Of a stretch of 64,000 bases of DNA, positions 17,735-26,740 are shown piece by piece. Each line of letters opens with the position of its first letter. Position 1 is the first letter of the stretch. This DNA comes from Vicinamibacterales bacterium. GTDB taxonomy: Bacteria > Acidobacteriota > Vicinamibacteria > Vicinamibacterales > 2-12-FULL-66-21. The translations under genes and the position numbers were made by a program. Below the pieces are notes generated by a model, which ran no database searches, was not told the DNA's origin, and saw only the letters and a program-made list of their open reading frames with translations. The DNA is taken from contig DASXLB010000033.1 in assembly GCA_036496585.1 (NCBI GenBank), positions 65,014 through 129,013 of the forward strand. The letters are read 5' to 3'.

Positions 17735-18728
17735 GCGGCGTCCTCCACACGATCGTCGCGGCGGTGGCGAGCAGCAGCAGCAGCGACGCGGGGAGCATCA
17801 GCTTCCACGACACGCGCAGGATCTGATCGACGCGGATGCGGACGAAGCTCCAGCGGATCCAGGTGATCAACAGGAAGATGCCGAGGGCCTTGAGCAGGAA
17901 CCACGCCGGGCCGAGCCAGATCGGCCCAGGGCCCGCCCACGCGCCCAGGAAGAGCAACGCGCCGAGAAACGACGTGCCGAGCACGTGCGCGTATTCGGCG
18001 AGCTGGATGATCGCGAACTTCATCCCCGAGTACTCGACGCGGAAGCCGGCCACCAGCTCCGATTCCGCCTCGAGGACGTCGAAGGGGACGCGGTTCTCGG
18101 CGGCGACCGCGGTGATGATGAAGAACACGAACGCGATCTGACCGATCACCGGATACGCGATGAACCAGAGATGCGACTGCGCCGCCGCGATCTCCGACAG
18201 CCGCAGCGAGCCGGCGAGCATCACCGGCACCAGCGCCGCCATGATGAACGGGAGGTCGTAGGAGATGATCTGGTTCACCGCCCGCATCACCGAGAGCAGC
18301 GCGTACTTGTTGTTCGACCCCCAACCGGCCATGAACAGGCCGACGATCTCCAGCGACGAAATCGCGAGAAAGAACAGGACGCCGGTGTCGAGGTCCGACA
18401 CGCCGATACCCGGTGCAAACGGGATGGTCGCGAAGATCAGCAGGCACGGAATCAGGAAGACGACCGGCGCCAGGTTGAATACCGGACGGTCGGCCGTGTC
18501 CGGGATGACGTCTTCCTTGAGCAGCAGCTTGACGCCGTCGGCGATCGGCTGCAGCAGCCCGTGCGGGCCGACGCGGTGGGGGCCGATGCGCGACTGCATC
18601 CGCGCCGCGAACTTGCGCTCGAGCAACGTGACGTAGGCGAGGATGCCGGTCAGTGCGCCGAGAATGACGCCGCCCATGGCCAGCGCCTGCACCGCGCGCG
18701 GCAGTGCGTCGAAGGCCGCAAGCGGCAT
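17727..18728 (-). CDS. nuoH: NADH-quinone oxidoreductase subunit H
   Basis: 333-residue membrane subunit that forms part of the quinone-binding chamber of complex I. Diagnostic stretches are MQSRIGPHRVGPHGLLQPIA, DGVKLLLKEDVIP, NRVPFDVLEAESELVAGF (conserved acidic loop) and YSGMKFAIIQLAEYAH. The ATG at 18728 shares its A with the nuoD stop (TGATG). nuoG, which often sits between nuoF and nuoH, is absent: nuoD runs directly into nuoH. Confidence 0.97.
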   Translation of the reverse strand: MPLAAFDALPRAVQALAMGGVILGALTGILAYVTLLERKFAARMQSRIGPHRVGPHGLLQPIADGVKLLLKEDVIPDTADRPVFNLAPVVFLIPCLLIFATIPFAPGIGVSDLDTGVLFFLAISSLEIVGLFMAGWGSNNKYALLSVMRAVNQIISYDLPFIMAALVPVMLAGSLRLSEIAAAQSHLWFIAYPVIGQIAFVFFIITAVAAENRVPFDVLEAESELVAGFRVEYSGMKFAIIQLAEYAHVLGTSFLGALLFLGAWAGPGPIWLGPAWFLLKALGIFLLITWIRWSFVRIRVDQILRVSWKLMLPASLLLLLATAATIVWRTPHA

Positions 18729-19876
18729 CAGCGATCCACCTCGCCGAACACCGGGTCGACGCTCCCCATGATCGCCACGACGTCGGCGACCCCGCAGCCG
18801 GGCAGGATGTGCGGCAGGACGGCCAGGTTGGAGAACGACGCGCCGCGCCACTTCATCCGGTACGGCTTGTTGCTGCCGTCCGACACCAGGAAGCAGCCGA
18901 CCTCGCCGCGCGGCCCCTCGACCCGCGCGTACGCTTCCCCTTTCGGCACCTTGACCTGCGCCAGCGACTTGACGCCCGGGCGCGACGAGATCGGCCCCTC
19001 GGGCAGGCCGTCGAGTATCTGGCGAACGATGCGGATCGATTGCCGGAACTCGACCATCCGCACCCGGTAGCGCGCATGACAGTCGCCGGCGGCTTCCACC
19101 GGCACCTCGAACTGGAAGTCCTGGTAGGACGAATACGGCGCGTTGCGACGCAGATCCCAGTTGATCCCGGATCCGCGCAGCAGCGGCCCGCTGATGCCGA
19201 GGTCCAGCGCCAGCGCGCTCGAGATGACGCCGACCCCCTTGACGCGCATGTCGAAGAACGGATTGTCCTCGAGCATCGCCTGGTACTCGTCGAGACGGGC
19301 CGCGATCAGATCGATCGTCTCCCGGCACTTCGCCGTCCAGCCCTCGGGAATGTCATAGCGGACCCCGCCGACCTGGTGGAAGCCGTAGAGGAGGCGTGCG
19401 CCGACGAGCGCCTCGAACAGGTCGAGCACCAGCTCGCGCTCGCGGATGCAGTAGAGGAAGATCGTGGCGCCGCCGCCGAGCGCCCCTCCCATGTCCATGC
19501 ACCACGTCCCGAGCCACAGGCAGTGCGAGGCGATCCGCTGCAGCTCGCCCATCATCACGCGCAGGTACTGCGCGCGCCTGGGAACCTCGAATTGTCCGAT
19601 CTGTTCCGCGGCGCTGACATACGCCAACTCGCTGCACATCGCCGCGACGTAGTCGGTCTTCGACGCAATCGAAGGGTACTGCACGTAGGCGAGCGTTTCG
19701 GCGAGCTTCTCGTGGCAGCGGTGCAGATAGCCGATCACGGCGTCGACGCCGACCACCGTCTCCCCTTCGAGCGTCAGGATGGCGCGGAAGACGCCGTGCG
19801 CCGACGGGTGCTGCGGCCCCATGTTCATGGTCAGCCGCTCGCTGCCCTGGTAGTCGATGGCGCGGACGTCGCTCAT
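18728..19876 (-). CDS. nuoD: NADH-quinone oxidoreductase subunit D
   Basis: 382-residue 49-kDa-type subunit, related to the large subunit of NiFe hydrogenase, lining the quinone pocket. LTMNMGPQHPSAHGVFR carries the quinone-contact histidines H23 and H27, and GYLHRCHEKLAE and SDGSNKPYRMKWRGASF are family signatures. The ends match the short (non-fused) form of NuoD. It follows nuoC after a nine-base gap and overlaps nuoH by one base. Confidence 0.97.
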   Translation of the reverse strand: MSDVRAIDYQGSERLTMNMGPQHPSAHGVFRAILTLEGETVVGVDAVIGYLHRCHEKLAETLAYVQYPSIASKTDYVAAMCSELAYVSAAEQIGQFEVPRRAQYLRVMMGELQRIASHCLWLGTWCMDMGGALGGGATIFLYCIRERELVLDLFEALVGARLLYGFHQVGGVRYDIPEGWTAKCRETIDLIAARLDEYQAMLEDNPFFDMRVKGVGVISSALALDLGISGPLLRGSGINWDLRRNAPYSSYQDFQFEVPVEAAGDCHARYRVRMVEFRQSIRIVRQILDGLPEGPISSRPGVKSLAQVKVPKGEAYARVEGPRGEVGCFLVSDGSNKPYRMKWRGASFSNLAVLPHILPGCGVADVVAIMGSVDPVFGEVDR

Positions 19877-19885
19877 ACGCGTCGG

Positions 19886-20335
19886 CTATCTGTAGGGAGG
19901 ATGCGGCGTGTCGACCGCGTAGGACTTGAGGAGCGGATGCCCCTCCCAGTCGTCGCCGAGCAGGATGCGCCGCAGATCGGGGTGGCCGTCGAAGCGGATG
20001 CCGAACATGTCGAAGCACTCGCGCTCCATCCAGTCCGCGCCGCGGAAGATCGGCACCAGCGACGGGCACGCCGTCTGCCCCGCGACGAGCCGCGTGCGCA
20101 GCTGCACCGAGATGTTCGCGTCGAGGTTGTCGAACCAGGCGACGACTTCGAGGCCGTCCGCCTTCCAGTCGATCGCCGTCAGGAAATTGAAAAAGGCGCA
20201 GCCGGCCGCGTCCTTGGCGACCCGCGCTGCCTCGAGCCAGCGCTCCGCCGCGACCTGCACGGTGATCGGCGACGCCGCCGGCGCCACCGTGCCGACGGCG
20301 GCGAGCAGCTCGCGCGCCCGCTCGAGGGTGATCAC
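19886..20335 (-). CDS. nuoC: NADH-quinone oxidoreductase subunit C
   Basis: 149-residue 30-kDa-type subunit of the complex I peripheral arm. The conserved C-terminal signature reads [20 protein letters not shown], followed by [18 protein letters not shown]. It is short but complete, and separate from nuoD (not the nuoCD fusion of enterobacteria). The GTG start at 20335 overlaps the nuoB TAG stop by one base (TAGTG), the same coupling seen elsewhere in the operon. Confidence 0.96.
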   Translation of the reverse strand: MITLERARELLAAVGTVAPAASPITVQVAAERWLEAARVAKDAAGCAFFNFLTAIDWKADGLEVVAWFDNLDANISVQLRTRLVAGQTACPSLVPIFRGADWMERECFDMFGIRFDGHPDLRRILLGDDWEGHPLLKSYAVDTPHPPYR

Positions 20336-20976
20336 TAGTCCACCTTCTCGTTGGCGTCGGCGCGCTTCCCGGTCCGGCGGAAGTGCGCGATCTGGTCCTG
20401 GAGCAGCAGCAATCCGTTCAGCAGCGACTCGGGCGGCGGCGGGCAGCCCGGCACATAGACGTCCACCGGCACGACCCGATCCACCCCCTTGACGACGTGA
20501 TAGCCGTGGCGAAAGGGGCCGCCGGAATTCGCGCACGAGCCCATCGAGACGACCCACTTCGGATCCGGCATCTGTTCGTAGATACGCTCGAGCATCGGCG
20601 CCATCTTGATCGTCACCGTGCCCGACACGATCATCAGATCCGAGTGCCGCGGCGACGCCCATGGCACCATGCCGAGCCGCTCGACGTCGAAGCGCGACGC
20701 GAACGTCGCCATCATCTCGATGGCACAGCAGGCCAGCCCGAACGAGACCGGCCACACGGACGATTTCCTCGCCCAGTTGAAGAACCCGTCGGCCACCGTT
20801 GTCAGCGCGAAACCGCCGGGAAAGTTGTGGAGGCCTTCAGTGAGCTGCTCGAAGAACGGGGAATGCTTGTCGCCGCGCTCCGGTCGGCGCTGATGGTGGG
20901 TCTCCCACTCCTGCAGATCCTTGATGTCTTTCCAGAACGGGACGGGAATCTGGGGAATGGGCGGCTTTATTTCCAC
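20335..20976 (-). CDS. nuoB: NADH-quinone oxidoreductase subunit B (N2 cluster)
   Basis: 213-residue subunit that holds the terminal 4Fe-4S cluster N2. The ligand cysteines are C83-C84 ([11 protein letters not shown]), C148 ([10 protein letters not shown]) and C178 (VPGCPPPPE). Other hallmarks are [19 protein letters not shown] and [19 protein letters not shown]. The GTG at 20976 overlaps the end of nuoA by ten bases and has a GGGAGG-like Shine-Dalgarno upstream; the N-terminus is about 30 residues longer than the conserved core. Confidence 0.97.
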   Translation of the reverse strand: MEIKPPIPQIPVPFWKDIKDLQEWETHHQRRPERGDKHSPFFEQLTEGLHNFPGGFALTTVADGFFNWARKSSVWPVSFGLACCAIEMMATFASRFDVERLGMVPWASPRHSDLMIVSGTVTIKMAPMLERIYEQMPDPKWVVSMGSCANSGGPFRHGYHVVKGVDRVVPVDVYVPGCPPPPESLLNGLLLLQDQIAHFRRTGKRADANEKVD

Positions 20977-21320
20977 TCGAGGATCCCCTCCCGGTAGGCA
21001 TACACCCACGCGAGACTCAGGATGCCGACGAAGCCCAGCATCGCCTTCAGGCCGCCCATCCCGAGCGCCCGCATCGTCACCGCCCACGGAAAGAGGAACA
21101 CCGCGAGCGTGTCGAACACGAGGAAGATCAATGCGACGAGGTAGAACCCGACCGGGAACTGCACCCACGCTTCGCCAATCGGCGGCGCGCCGCACTCGTA
21201 GTTCTCGGATTTCGAGCCCGCCGGACGCGCCGGCCGGACGAGCCAGGCGCCGGCGAGCGAGACGGCCGCGAACGCGAGGATCAGCCCGAGAAAAACGGCG
21301 AGAGGCAGATACCCCGACAT
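20967..21320 (-). CDS. nuoA: NADH-quinone oxidoreductase subunit A
   Basis: 117-residue, three-helix membrane subunit at the interface with the peripheral arm of complex I. The conserved loop [12 protein letters not shown] and the second-helix acidic pair near [17 protein letters not shown] are visible. It is the first gene of the 11-gene nuo operon, transcribed leftward. The promoter must lie in the 65-bp gap to the divergent GMC dehydrogenase gene; I could not identify a good -35/-10 pair there. Confidence 0.97.
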   Translation of the reverse strand: MSGYLPLAVFLGLILAFAAVSLAGAWLVRPARPAGSKSENYECGAPPIGEAWVQFPVGFYLVALIFLVFDTLAVFLFPWAVTMRALGMGGLKAMLGFVGILSLAWVYAYREGILEWK

Positions 21321-21385
21321 TATCCAGCGGCACTCGTTCGCATGTGTGATCGTAGCAGCGGACCGGAACCGGACAGGAGCATAAC

Positions 21386-23164
21386 ATGCAGGCTGTCTCC
21401 CGTCGGTTCTGGCGTTACAATCGCGGCGAACCACCCATGCAGATCATCCGCAACCGCACCCTCTACGACGTCGTCATCATCGGCTCCGGCGCCGGCGGCG
21501 GCATGGCCGCCAAGGTGCTCACCGAGGCTGGCGCCAACGTGCTCATGCTCGAGGCCGGGCCGATGTGGGATCCGGTGAAGGACTCCAACATGATGCGGTG
21601 GAACTACGACTCGCCGCGCCGCGGCGGATCGATTCCCGCCCGGCAGGGGGGCGAGTACGACGCCGCCCTTGGCGGCTGGACGCTCGACGGCGAACCGTAT
21701 ACCAATGCGCCCGGCAGCGAGTTCGGGTGGTTCCGCTCCCGCATGCTCGGCGGCCGCACCAATCATTGGGGACGCATCTCGTTGAGATTCGGCCCCGACG
21801 ACTTCCGCCGGAAGAGCGTCGACGGCCTCGGCGACGACTGGCCGATCACCTACGACGACATCAAGCCGTACTACGACGAGGTCGACAAGCTCGTCGGCGT
21901 GTTCGGAGCCAACCTCGGGCCGCGGTTCCCGAACGAACCCGACGGCATCTGGCTGCCGCCGCCGCAACCGCGCTGCTACGAGCACCTGATCAGGCAGGCG
22001 TCGGAAAAGCTTGACATCCCGTGCGTAACGGCGCGCCTGTCGATCCTGACCCGCCCGCACAACGGCCGCGCCGCCTGCCATTACTGCGGCCAGTGCAACC
22101 GCGGCTGCATGACGCACTCGAACTTCTCGTCGCCGTCGGTGCTGCTGCCGCCGGCCATGGCGACGGGGCGCCTGCAGATCGTTGCTGGCGCGATGGCGCG
22201 CGAGGTGACGGTCGACGCGAACGGGCTCGCCGACGGCGTCGCCTATATCGACAAGGCGACCGGCCAGGACAACCATGTCCGCGGACGGATCGTCGTGCTC
22301 GCGGCGAGCGCGTGCGAGTCGGCGCGCATCCTGCTCAACTCGAGGTCGGCGAGGTTCCCGCAGGGGCTTGGCAACTCGACCGGCAACGTCGGCCGTTACC
22401 TGACCGACTCGACCGGCCTCGGCGTGACCGGCTTCATCCCGTCGATGATGGACATGCCGCCGCACAACGAAGACGGCGTCGGCGGCATGCACCTCTACAT
22501 GCCGTGGTGGCTCGACAACAAGAAGCTCGATTTCCCGCGCGGCTATCACATCGAGATCAGCGGCGGTCGCCGCATGCCGGGTGGCGGCTTCGGCGGCGGC
22601 ATCCAGAACCACACCGGCACCGACGCGTCAGGCGCCGCGCTCGACTTCGGCGGGTATGGCGCGAAGCTGAAGAACGATTACCGGCGCCTCTACGGCGCGA
22701 CGGTCAATTTCGCCGGACGCGGCGAGATGATCCCGAACCGGGACACCTATCTCGACCTCGATCCGCGCACCGTCGACAAGTGGGGCATCCCGGTGCTGCG
22801 CTTCCATTTCGCCTGGAGCGACAACGAGCGCAAGCAGGGCAAGCACATGCAGGAAACCTTCCGCGCCATCATCCAGCAGATGGGCGGCACGCCGATGTCC
22901 TCGATGCCGGGGCCGGAGGACGACTACGGTCTGGCGGCCGGCGGGCGCATCATCCACGAGCTCGGCGTCACGCGCATGGGCAGCGCCCCGTCCACGTCCG
23001 TGCTCAACAAGTACTGCCAGGCGCACGACGCGAAGAACGTGTTCGTCACCGACGGCGGGCCGTTCGTCTCGCAGGCCGACAAGAACTGTACGTGGACGAT
23101 CCTCGCGCTGTCGATGCGCACCAGCACCTACATCGCCGAGCAGCGGAAGGCGGGAGCCCTGTAA
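21386..23164 (+). CDS. GMC-family FAD dehydrogenase, large subunit
   Basis: 592-residue FAD flavoprotein of the glucose-methanol-choline family, of the type that pairs with a gluconate 2-dehydrogenase subunit-3-like protein (for example glucoside 3-dehydrogenases). The Rossmann motif [13 protein letters not shown] is at about 31-43. The GGRTNHWGR segment near 122 is the GMC FAD-attachment region, and a four-cysteine motif [11 protein letters not shown] (C231, C234, C237, C241) could bind an iron-sulfur cluster. The catalytic region has HELGVTRMG and [14 protein letters not shown]. The ATG at 21386 has an AGGAG at correct spacing; the alternative ATG 21437 lacks one. It has no signal peptide, so export would depend on the Tat-bearing small subunit encoded next. 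Confidence 0.9.
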   Translation: MQAVSRRFWRYNRGEPPMQIIRNRTLYDVVIIGSGAGGGMAAKVLTEAGANVLMLEAGPMWDPVKDSNMMRWNYDSPRRGGSIPARQGGEYDAALGGWTLDGEPYTNAPGSEFGWFRSRMLGGRTNHWGRISLRFGPDDFRRKSVDGLGDDWPITYDDIKPYYDEVDKLVGVFGANLGPRFPNEPDGIWLPPPQPRCYEHLIRQASEKLDIPCVTARLSILTRPHNGRAACHYCGQCNRGCMTHSNFSSPSVLLPPAMATGRLQIVAGAMAREVTVDANGLADGVAYIDKATGQDNHVRGRIVVLAASACESARILLNSRSARFPQGLGNSTGNVGRYLTDSTGLGVTGFIPSMMDMPPHNEDGVGGMHLYMPWWLDNKKLDFPRGYHIEISGGRRMPGGGFGGGIQNHTGTDASGAALDFGGYGAKLKNDYRRLYGATVNFAGRGEMIPNRDTYLDLDPRTVDKWGIPVLRFHFAWSDNERKQGKHMQETFRAIIQQMGGTPMSSMPGPEDDYGLAAGGRIIHELGVTRMGSAPSTSVLNKYCQAHDAKNVFVTDGGPFVSQADKNCTWTILALSMRTSTYIAEQRKAGAL

Positions 23165-23746
23165 ATGGACAAGATCAATCGCCGGACGGTATTGCAGCTG
23201 CTCGGCGCCGCGCCGGTGGCGGCCGGTTTTACGTGGACCGACGCGGAAGCGGCGCAGGCCGCGACCGCCGCGCAATCGGCGCGCACGGCTCCCTTCACCC
23301 CGACGTTCTTCACGGCGCACGAATACGCGACGGTCCGCGTGCTCGTCGATCTGATCATTCCCAGGGACGACCGGTCCGGCAGCGCCACCGACGCCGGCGT
23401 CCCCGAGTTCATGGACTTCATGCTGGACGAACAGCCGAACCGCCAGACCGCGATGCGCGGCGGTCTCGCCTGGCTCGATCGTCAATGCGAGCTGCGCTAC
23501 GAGAAGCGCTTCGTCGACTGCGCCGCCGATCAGCGCGCCGCCGTCCTCGACGACATCGCGTGGCCGAAGACGGCGAAGCCGGAGTTCCGCCACGGCGTCG
23601 CCTTCTTCAACAGCTTCCGCGATCTCACCGCGTCGGGCTTCTTCTCGAGCCAGATGGGCGTGCAGGACCTGAAATACCTCGGCAATGTGATGGTCGCCGA
23701 GTGGAAGGGCTGCCCGCCCGAGGCGCTGAAGAAACTGGGCGTGTAG
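23165..23746 (+). CDS. Gluconate 2-dehydrogenase subunit 3-like protein (Tat-exported small subunit)
   Basis: 193-residue small subunit, starting immediately after the stop of the GMC gene. The N-terminus MDKINRRTVLQLLGAAPVAAGF has the twin-arginine pair R6-R7 and a hydrophobic stretch, so it is probably a Tat signal used to carry the folded FAD subunit to the periplasm. The mature part has the family features FTAHEYATVRVLVDLIIPRDD and a C-terminal GNVMVAEWKGCPP. Electrons from the enzyme would normally go to a cytochrome c or quinone; no cytochrome gene is adjacent. Confidence 0.88.
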   Translation: MDKINRRTVLQLLGAAPVAAGFTWTDAEAAQAATAAQSARTAPFTPTFFTAHEYATVRVLVDLIIPRDDRSGSATDAGVPEFMDFMLDEQPNRQTAMRGGLAWLDRQCELRYEKRFVDCAADQRAAVLDDIAWPKTAKPEFRHGVAFFNSFRDLTASGFFSSQMGVQDLKYLGNVMVAEWKGCPPEALKKLGV

Positions 23747-23748
23747 TC

Positions 23749-23764
23749 GCCGCCGCGAGGCGGC
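23749..23764. terminator. Short GC hairpin between convergent genes
   Basis: GCCGCC-GCGA-GGCGGC forms a six-pair stem with a GNRA-type loop, right after the subunit-3 stop and before the convergent stop at 23771. There is no T run, so it could be a weak bidirectional terminator or chance. Confidence 0.35.
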
Positions 23765-23770
23765 CCGCTC

Positions 23771-24085
23771 TTACGCCGCCTTGCCGGCGACGGCCGTCAC
23801 GACCGCCCTGCCCTGCTCGTAGTGATAGGTAATGACGACGTCGTCGCCGATGTCGCACTGGCCGCTCCGCGTCGCCGCCGGCGCGAGGGTGTACGTGGCT
23901 TCCCTCTTCTTGTCGTCCGATGGGGTCAGCACGATCGTCGTGGTGTCGATCTTCTTGATCACACCTTTGCGCGTGGCCGAGGCCGGGGTGCTCTGCGCCG
24001 CGCTGGCGCTGACGATCTGCGACGTATAGCCTGCGCCCAGCGTCAGTGCGAGGGCGAACATCACCGTGCGAGTATTCGTTCTCAT
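23771..24085 (-). CDS. Small exported protein, DUF5666-like beta domain
   Basis: 104-residue protein with a signal peptide (MRTNTRTVMFALALTLGAGY, cut near ASAAQS). The mature part begins RKGVIKKIDTTTIVLTPSDDKK and ends YHYEQGRAVVTAVAGKAA, the pattern of small OB-fold-like exported domains (DUF5666/DUF1344 style). The ATG at 24085 is preceded by GGAG somewhat far upstream. The single transcription unit is convergent with the GMC operon. Function is unknown. Confidence 0.75.
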   Translation of the reverse strand: MRTNTRTVMFALALTLGAGYTSQIVSASAAQSTPASATRKGVIKKIDTTTIVLTPSDDKKREATYTLAPAATRSGQCDIGDDVVITYHYEQGRAVVTAVAGKAA

Positions 24086-24223
24086 GCGATCGTGTTCTCC
24101 GTAATATGAGTCAATGAAATCCCGACAACCCAGTCGGTGAGATCGATTGAAGCACGGAGCGCGCGGCGCATCGAGCGCCTTCTTCTGATGACGCGCATGC
24201 CGCGACGTCATATTTCGTAAGCG

Positions 24224-25066
24224 TTACGGTTCGTCCTTCGCTTGCGAGCGATCGCCGCCCCTCGCCGCCAGCCGTCGCTTGATCGCACGTGACAACCATG
24301 GCGTAAAACGTTCGATCGCCACCAGAATTTTCCCGTGCCCGGTGATGATGGCCTCGGACTGTCCGCGTGCCACCGCTCGCAGCATCTGACGCACGGCTTT
24401 GTCGACCGGCATCACCAGCCACGCCGGAATCGGATCCGCGGCCGCGGCGTGCAGGGTTCCCTGGTTGTCGACGCGGCGAATGTTGCTGGCGACGAATCCC
24501 GGACTGATCAGGGTCACCGTGACGCCGTCGCGACGGAGCTCAGGCGTGATCGCGTCGGCGAGCGCGCGCACGGCGAACTTGCTCAGCGCGTATGGCGACG
24601 AGTTCGGCGTGGCCGACCAGCCGGCGACGCTGCCGACGATCACCACGTTGCCGCAGGTCTTGTCGATTTCGGGCAGCGCCGCCTGGATCGTTCGCAGCAC
24701 GCCGAACACGTTGGTCTCGAGCTGGCGGCGGTAGTCGCTCAGCGAGAGGTCCCGGAATGCTCCGACGATGCCGAACCCGGCATTCGCGATGACCACGTCC
24801 AGGCGTCCCCAGCGGCGGACCGATTCGGCGACCGCGCTTTCGACGTCACCATCGCGGGTCACGTCGCATGGCACGACGAGCGGATGCGGTTGCCCCGCGT
24901 CGGTCATCCGCTTCGCGACGGCCTCGAGCGCGCCGGCGCGGCGCGCCGCCAGCGTCACCTGGGCGCCCGCTTGACCGAGCTGCCAGGCGAGCTCTTCGCC
25001 GATCCCGGATGACGCGCCCGTGATCAGGACGGCCTTCCCCTGAAAGAACGCGGACGTTGCAGTCAT
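24224..25066 (-). CDS. Short-chain dehydrogenase/reductase
   Basis: 280-residue classical SDR using NAD(P). Motifs: TGASSGIG (16-23) for the cofactor, ANAG (94-97), and the catalytic S146, Y159 and K163 (SPYALSK). The RR after the beta-2 strand suggests NADP preference. A basic C-terminal extension (WLSRAIKRRLAARGG) may contact membrane, as in the DltE/acetoin-reductase-like branch with C-terminal helices. The gene starts four bases after the stop of the ABC-2 permease gene, so it is probably in that operon. Substrate unknown. Confidence 0.9.
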   Translation of the reverse strand: MTATSAFFQGKAVLITGASSGIGEELAWQLGQAGAQVTLAARRAGALEAVAKRMTDAGQPHPLVVPCDVTRDGDVESAVAESVRRWGRLDVVIANAGFGIVGAFRDLSLSDYRRQLETNVFGVLRTIQAALPEIDKTCGNVVIVGSVAGWSATPNSSPYALSKFAVRALADAITPELRRDGVTVTLISPGFVASNIRRVDNQGTLHAAAADPIPAWLVMPVDKAVRQMLRAVARGQSEAIITGHGKILVAIERFTPWLSRAIKRRLAARGGDRSQAKDEP

Positions 25067-25069
25067 CAG

Positions 25070-25810
25070 CTATTCCCAGCGAAAGAGCTTGCTCGACAGC
25101 GCGATGCACACCGCAAACACGATCACAAGCGCCGCGACATCCGTCAGGTGCGCCTGCCAGCCCTCACCCTTCATGATCCCCTCGAGGAGCGACACCACAT
25201 AGGTGATCGGCATGACGCGCGAGAGCGCCCGCCAGACGGGGGGCAGCGCCGCGATCGGATAGAAGAGCCCCGACAGCGCCAGCATCGGGTAGAGCACCAA
25301 CGTCGCCAACGGTTGCGCGAATCTGGCCGTCGAGACGACGCTGGCGATCACGAACCCGAGCGCCAGAATCGCCCACGTCGAGAGCAGCAGCGCCAGCGTG
25401 AACGAGACCAGGGGAATGTGCATGCTCGCCGGGAAGAATCGGCGTCCGGCGAGGGCGAGCAAGAGAAAGGTCACTGCCGTGAACAGCAGCTTGGTGAGGA
25501 CGTGCGCGACGAGAATGGTCGACGGCCGCAGCGGCGTCGCGCGCAGCCGCTTGAGGATGCCCGACTCGCGGTAGATGGCGACGATCGTCACCAGCGAGAG
25601 AACGGCGTTGATCGCGATCATGACGCCGCCCAGGGTGGCGATGCCGTAGGCCATGAACGGCAGGCTCTCCGGCACAGGCCGGCCGCGGCTGAACAGCCGG
25701 CCGAGAAACAGGTAGACGAGGACGGGCACGCCGAGCGTGCCGATCGCCCCGAGCGGCTCGCGCAGGAAGATCTTGATCTCCAGCCAGGTCAGACGCAGTA
25801 GACCGCGCAT
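25070..25810 (-). CDS. ABC-2 type transporter permease
   Basis: 246-residue integral membrane subunit with six predicted helices (ABC2_membrane family). It begins MRGLLRLTWLEIKIFLREPL, an amphipathic lead-in typical of the family, contains ESGILKRLRATPLRPSTILV (coupling-helix region) and ends at SSKLFRWE. It would be driven by the ATPase encoded two bases upstream. Drug, lipid or polysaccharide export are all possible; the sequence does not choose. Confidence 0.9.
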   Translation of the reverse strand: MRGLLRLTWLEIKIFLREPLGAIGTLGVPVLVYLFLGRLFSRGRPVPESLPFMAYGIATLGGVMIAINAVLSLVTIVAIYRESGILKRLRATPLRPSTILVAHVLTKLLFTAVTFLLLALAGRRFFPASMHIPLVSFTLALLLSTWAILALGFVIASVVSTARFAQPLATLVLYPMLALSGLFYPIAALPPVWRALSRVMPITYVVSLLEGIMKGEGWQAHLTDVAALVIVFAVCIALSSKLFRWE

Positions 25811-25812
25811 GC

Positions 25813-26739
25813 TCAATCCCGAATCGCGTGGCCGGTGAGACGGAGAAACACGTCCTCCAGCGACGGATGCACCGTCCGGAAGTCGGTCACGGTGATCGCG
25901 CTCTCCGACACGCACTGAATGACGTCGCCGATGAAGCCGTCGCCGCGCCCCTGGATCGTGAAGCGGGTGTCCTGCCGCTGCACGTCGGACACATGCGGAA
26001 TGGCGCGGAAGCGCGATTCCGCGTCCGGATTGATCGTCGTCAACACCACCGTCCGCTCCGGACAGTGCCGCGCGATCAGCGCTGCCGGCGTGTCGATGTC
26101 GATGGTCCGTCCGTGCTCGATGATCGCGACGCGGTCGCAGAGCCGCTCCGCCTCTTCCATCAGGTGGGTCGTCAGGAACACCGTCTTGCCGCGCGCGCGG
26201 ATGCCGCGGATCAGGTCCCAGATGGCGCGGCGCGCCTGCGGATCCAGCCCGGTGGTCAGCTCGTCGAGGAAGACCAGCTCGGGATCGTTGACGAGCGCCA
26301 GCGCGATGAAGAGACGCTGTTTCTGTCCGCCAGACAGCGTCGTGAACCACGCGTCGCGCTTTTCGGAGAGGCCCAGCTGCTCGAGCAGCCGATCGCCATC
26401 GGCGGCCGGTTTACGGTAGAGCGCGCACCACAAGTGCACAGCTTCGCGCACCTTGATGCGCTTCTGCAGCTGCGCCTGCTGCAGCTGCACGCCGATGCGC
26501 TGCTGGAGGCGGTAGACGTCCTTGAACGGATCGAGACCGAGGACGCGGACCGTGCCCCGGTCGAAGGTCCTCAGGCCTTCCACACACTCCATCGTCGTCG
26601 TCTTGCCGGCACCGTTGGGGCCGATCAGGCCGAAGGTCTCCCCTTCGATGACGTCGAACGACACGTCGTCGACGGCGACGAGCTGGCCGTAGGTCTTGCG
26701 GACGCCGGAGACGGTGATGACGGGCGCGATGGCTACCAG
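25813..26739 (-). CDS. ABC transporter ATP-binding protein with unusual start
   Basis: Cytoplasmic ATPase partner of the ABC-2 permease. Counting from the first ordinary start (GTG 26664), Walker A is GPNGAGKTT (15-23), the signature LSGGQKQR (110-117), Walker B LVFLDEL, and the switch His in TTHLMEEAE; the usual Pro in LDEPTTGLD is Leu. From GTG 26664 the protein would lack the first strand and A-loop. In frame upstream lies exactly that missing part (VITVSGVRKTYGQLVAVDDV), but the only start-like codons before the kinase-overlapping stop are CTG 26739 and ATC 26730. I therefore extend the gene to 26739. The function of the domain is certain; the start is not. Confidence 0.85.
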   Translation of the reverse strand: MVAIAPVITVSGVRKTYGQLVAVDDVSFDVIEGETFGLIGPNGAGKTTTMECVEGLRTFDRGTVRVLGLDPFKDVYRLQQRIGVQLQQAQLQKRIKVREAVHLWCALYRKPAADGDRLLEQLGLSEKRDAWFTTLSGGQKQRLFIALALVNDPELVFLDELTTGLDPQARRAIWDLIRGIRARGKTVFLTTHLMEEAERLCDRVAIIEHGRTIDIDTPAALIARHCPERTVVLTTINPDAESRFRAIPHVSDVQRQDTRFTIQGRGDGFIGDVIQCVSESAITVTDFRTVHPSLEDVFLRLTGHAIRD

Positions 26740-26740
26740 T

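Noticed and set aside
21321-21385. Divergent promoter pair between nuoA and the GMC gene
   Set aside because: A TACGAT-like -10 is present for nuoA, but no acceptable -35 lies at 16-18 bp, so I do not list a promoter.
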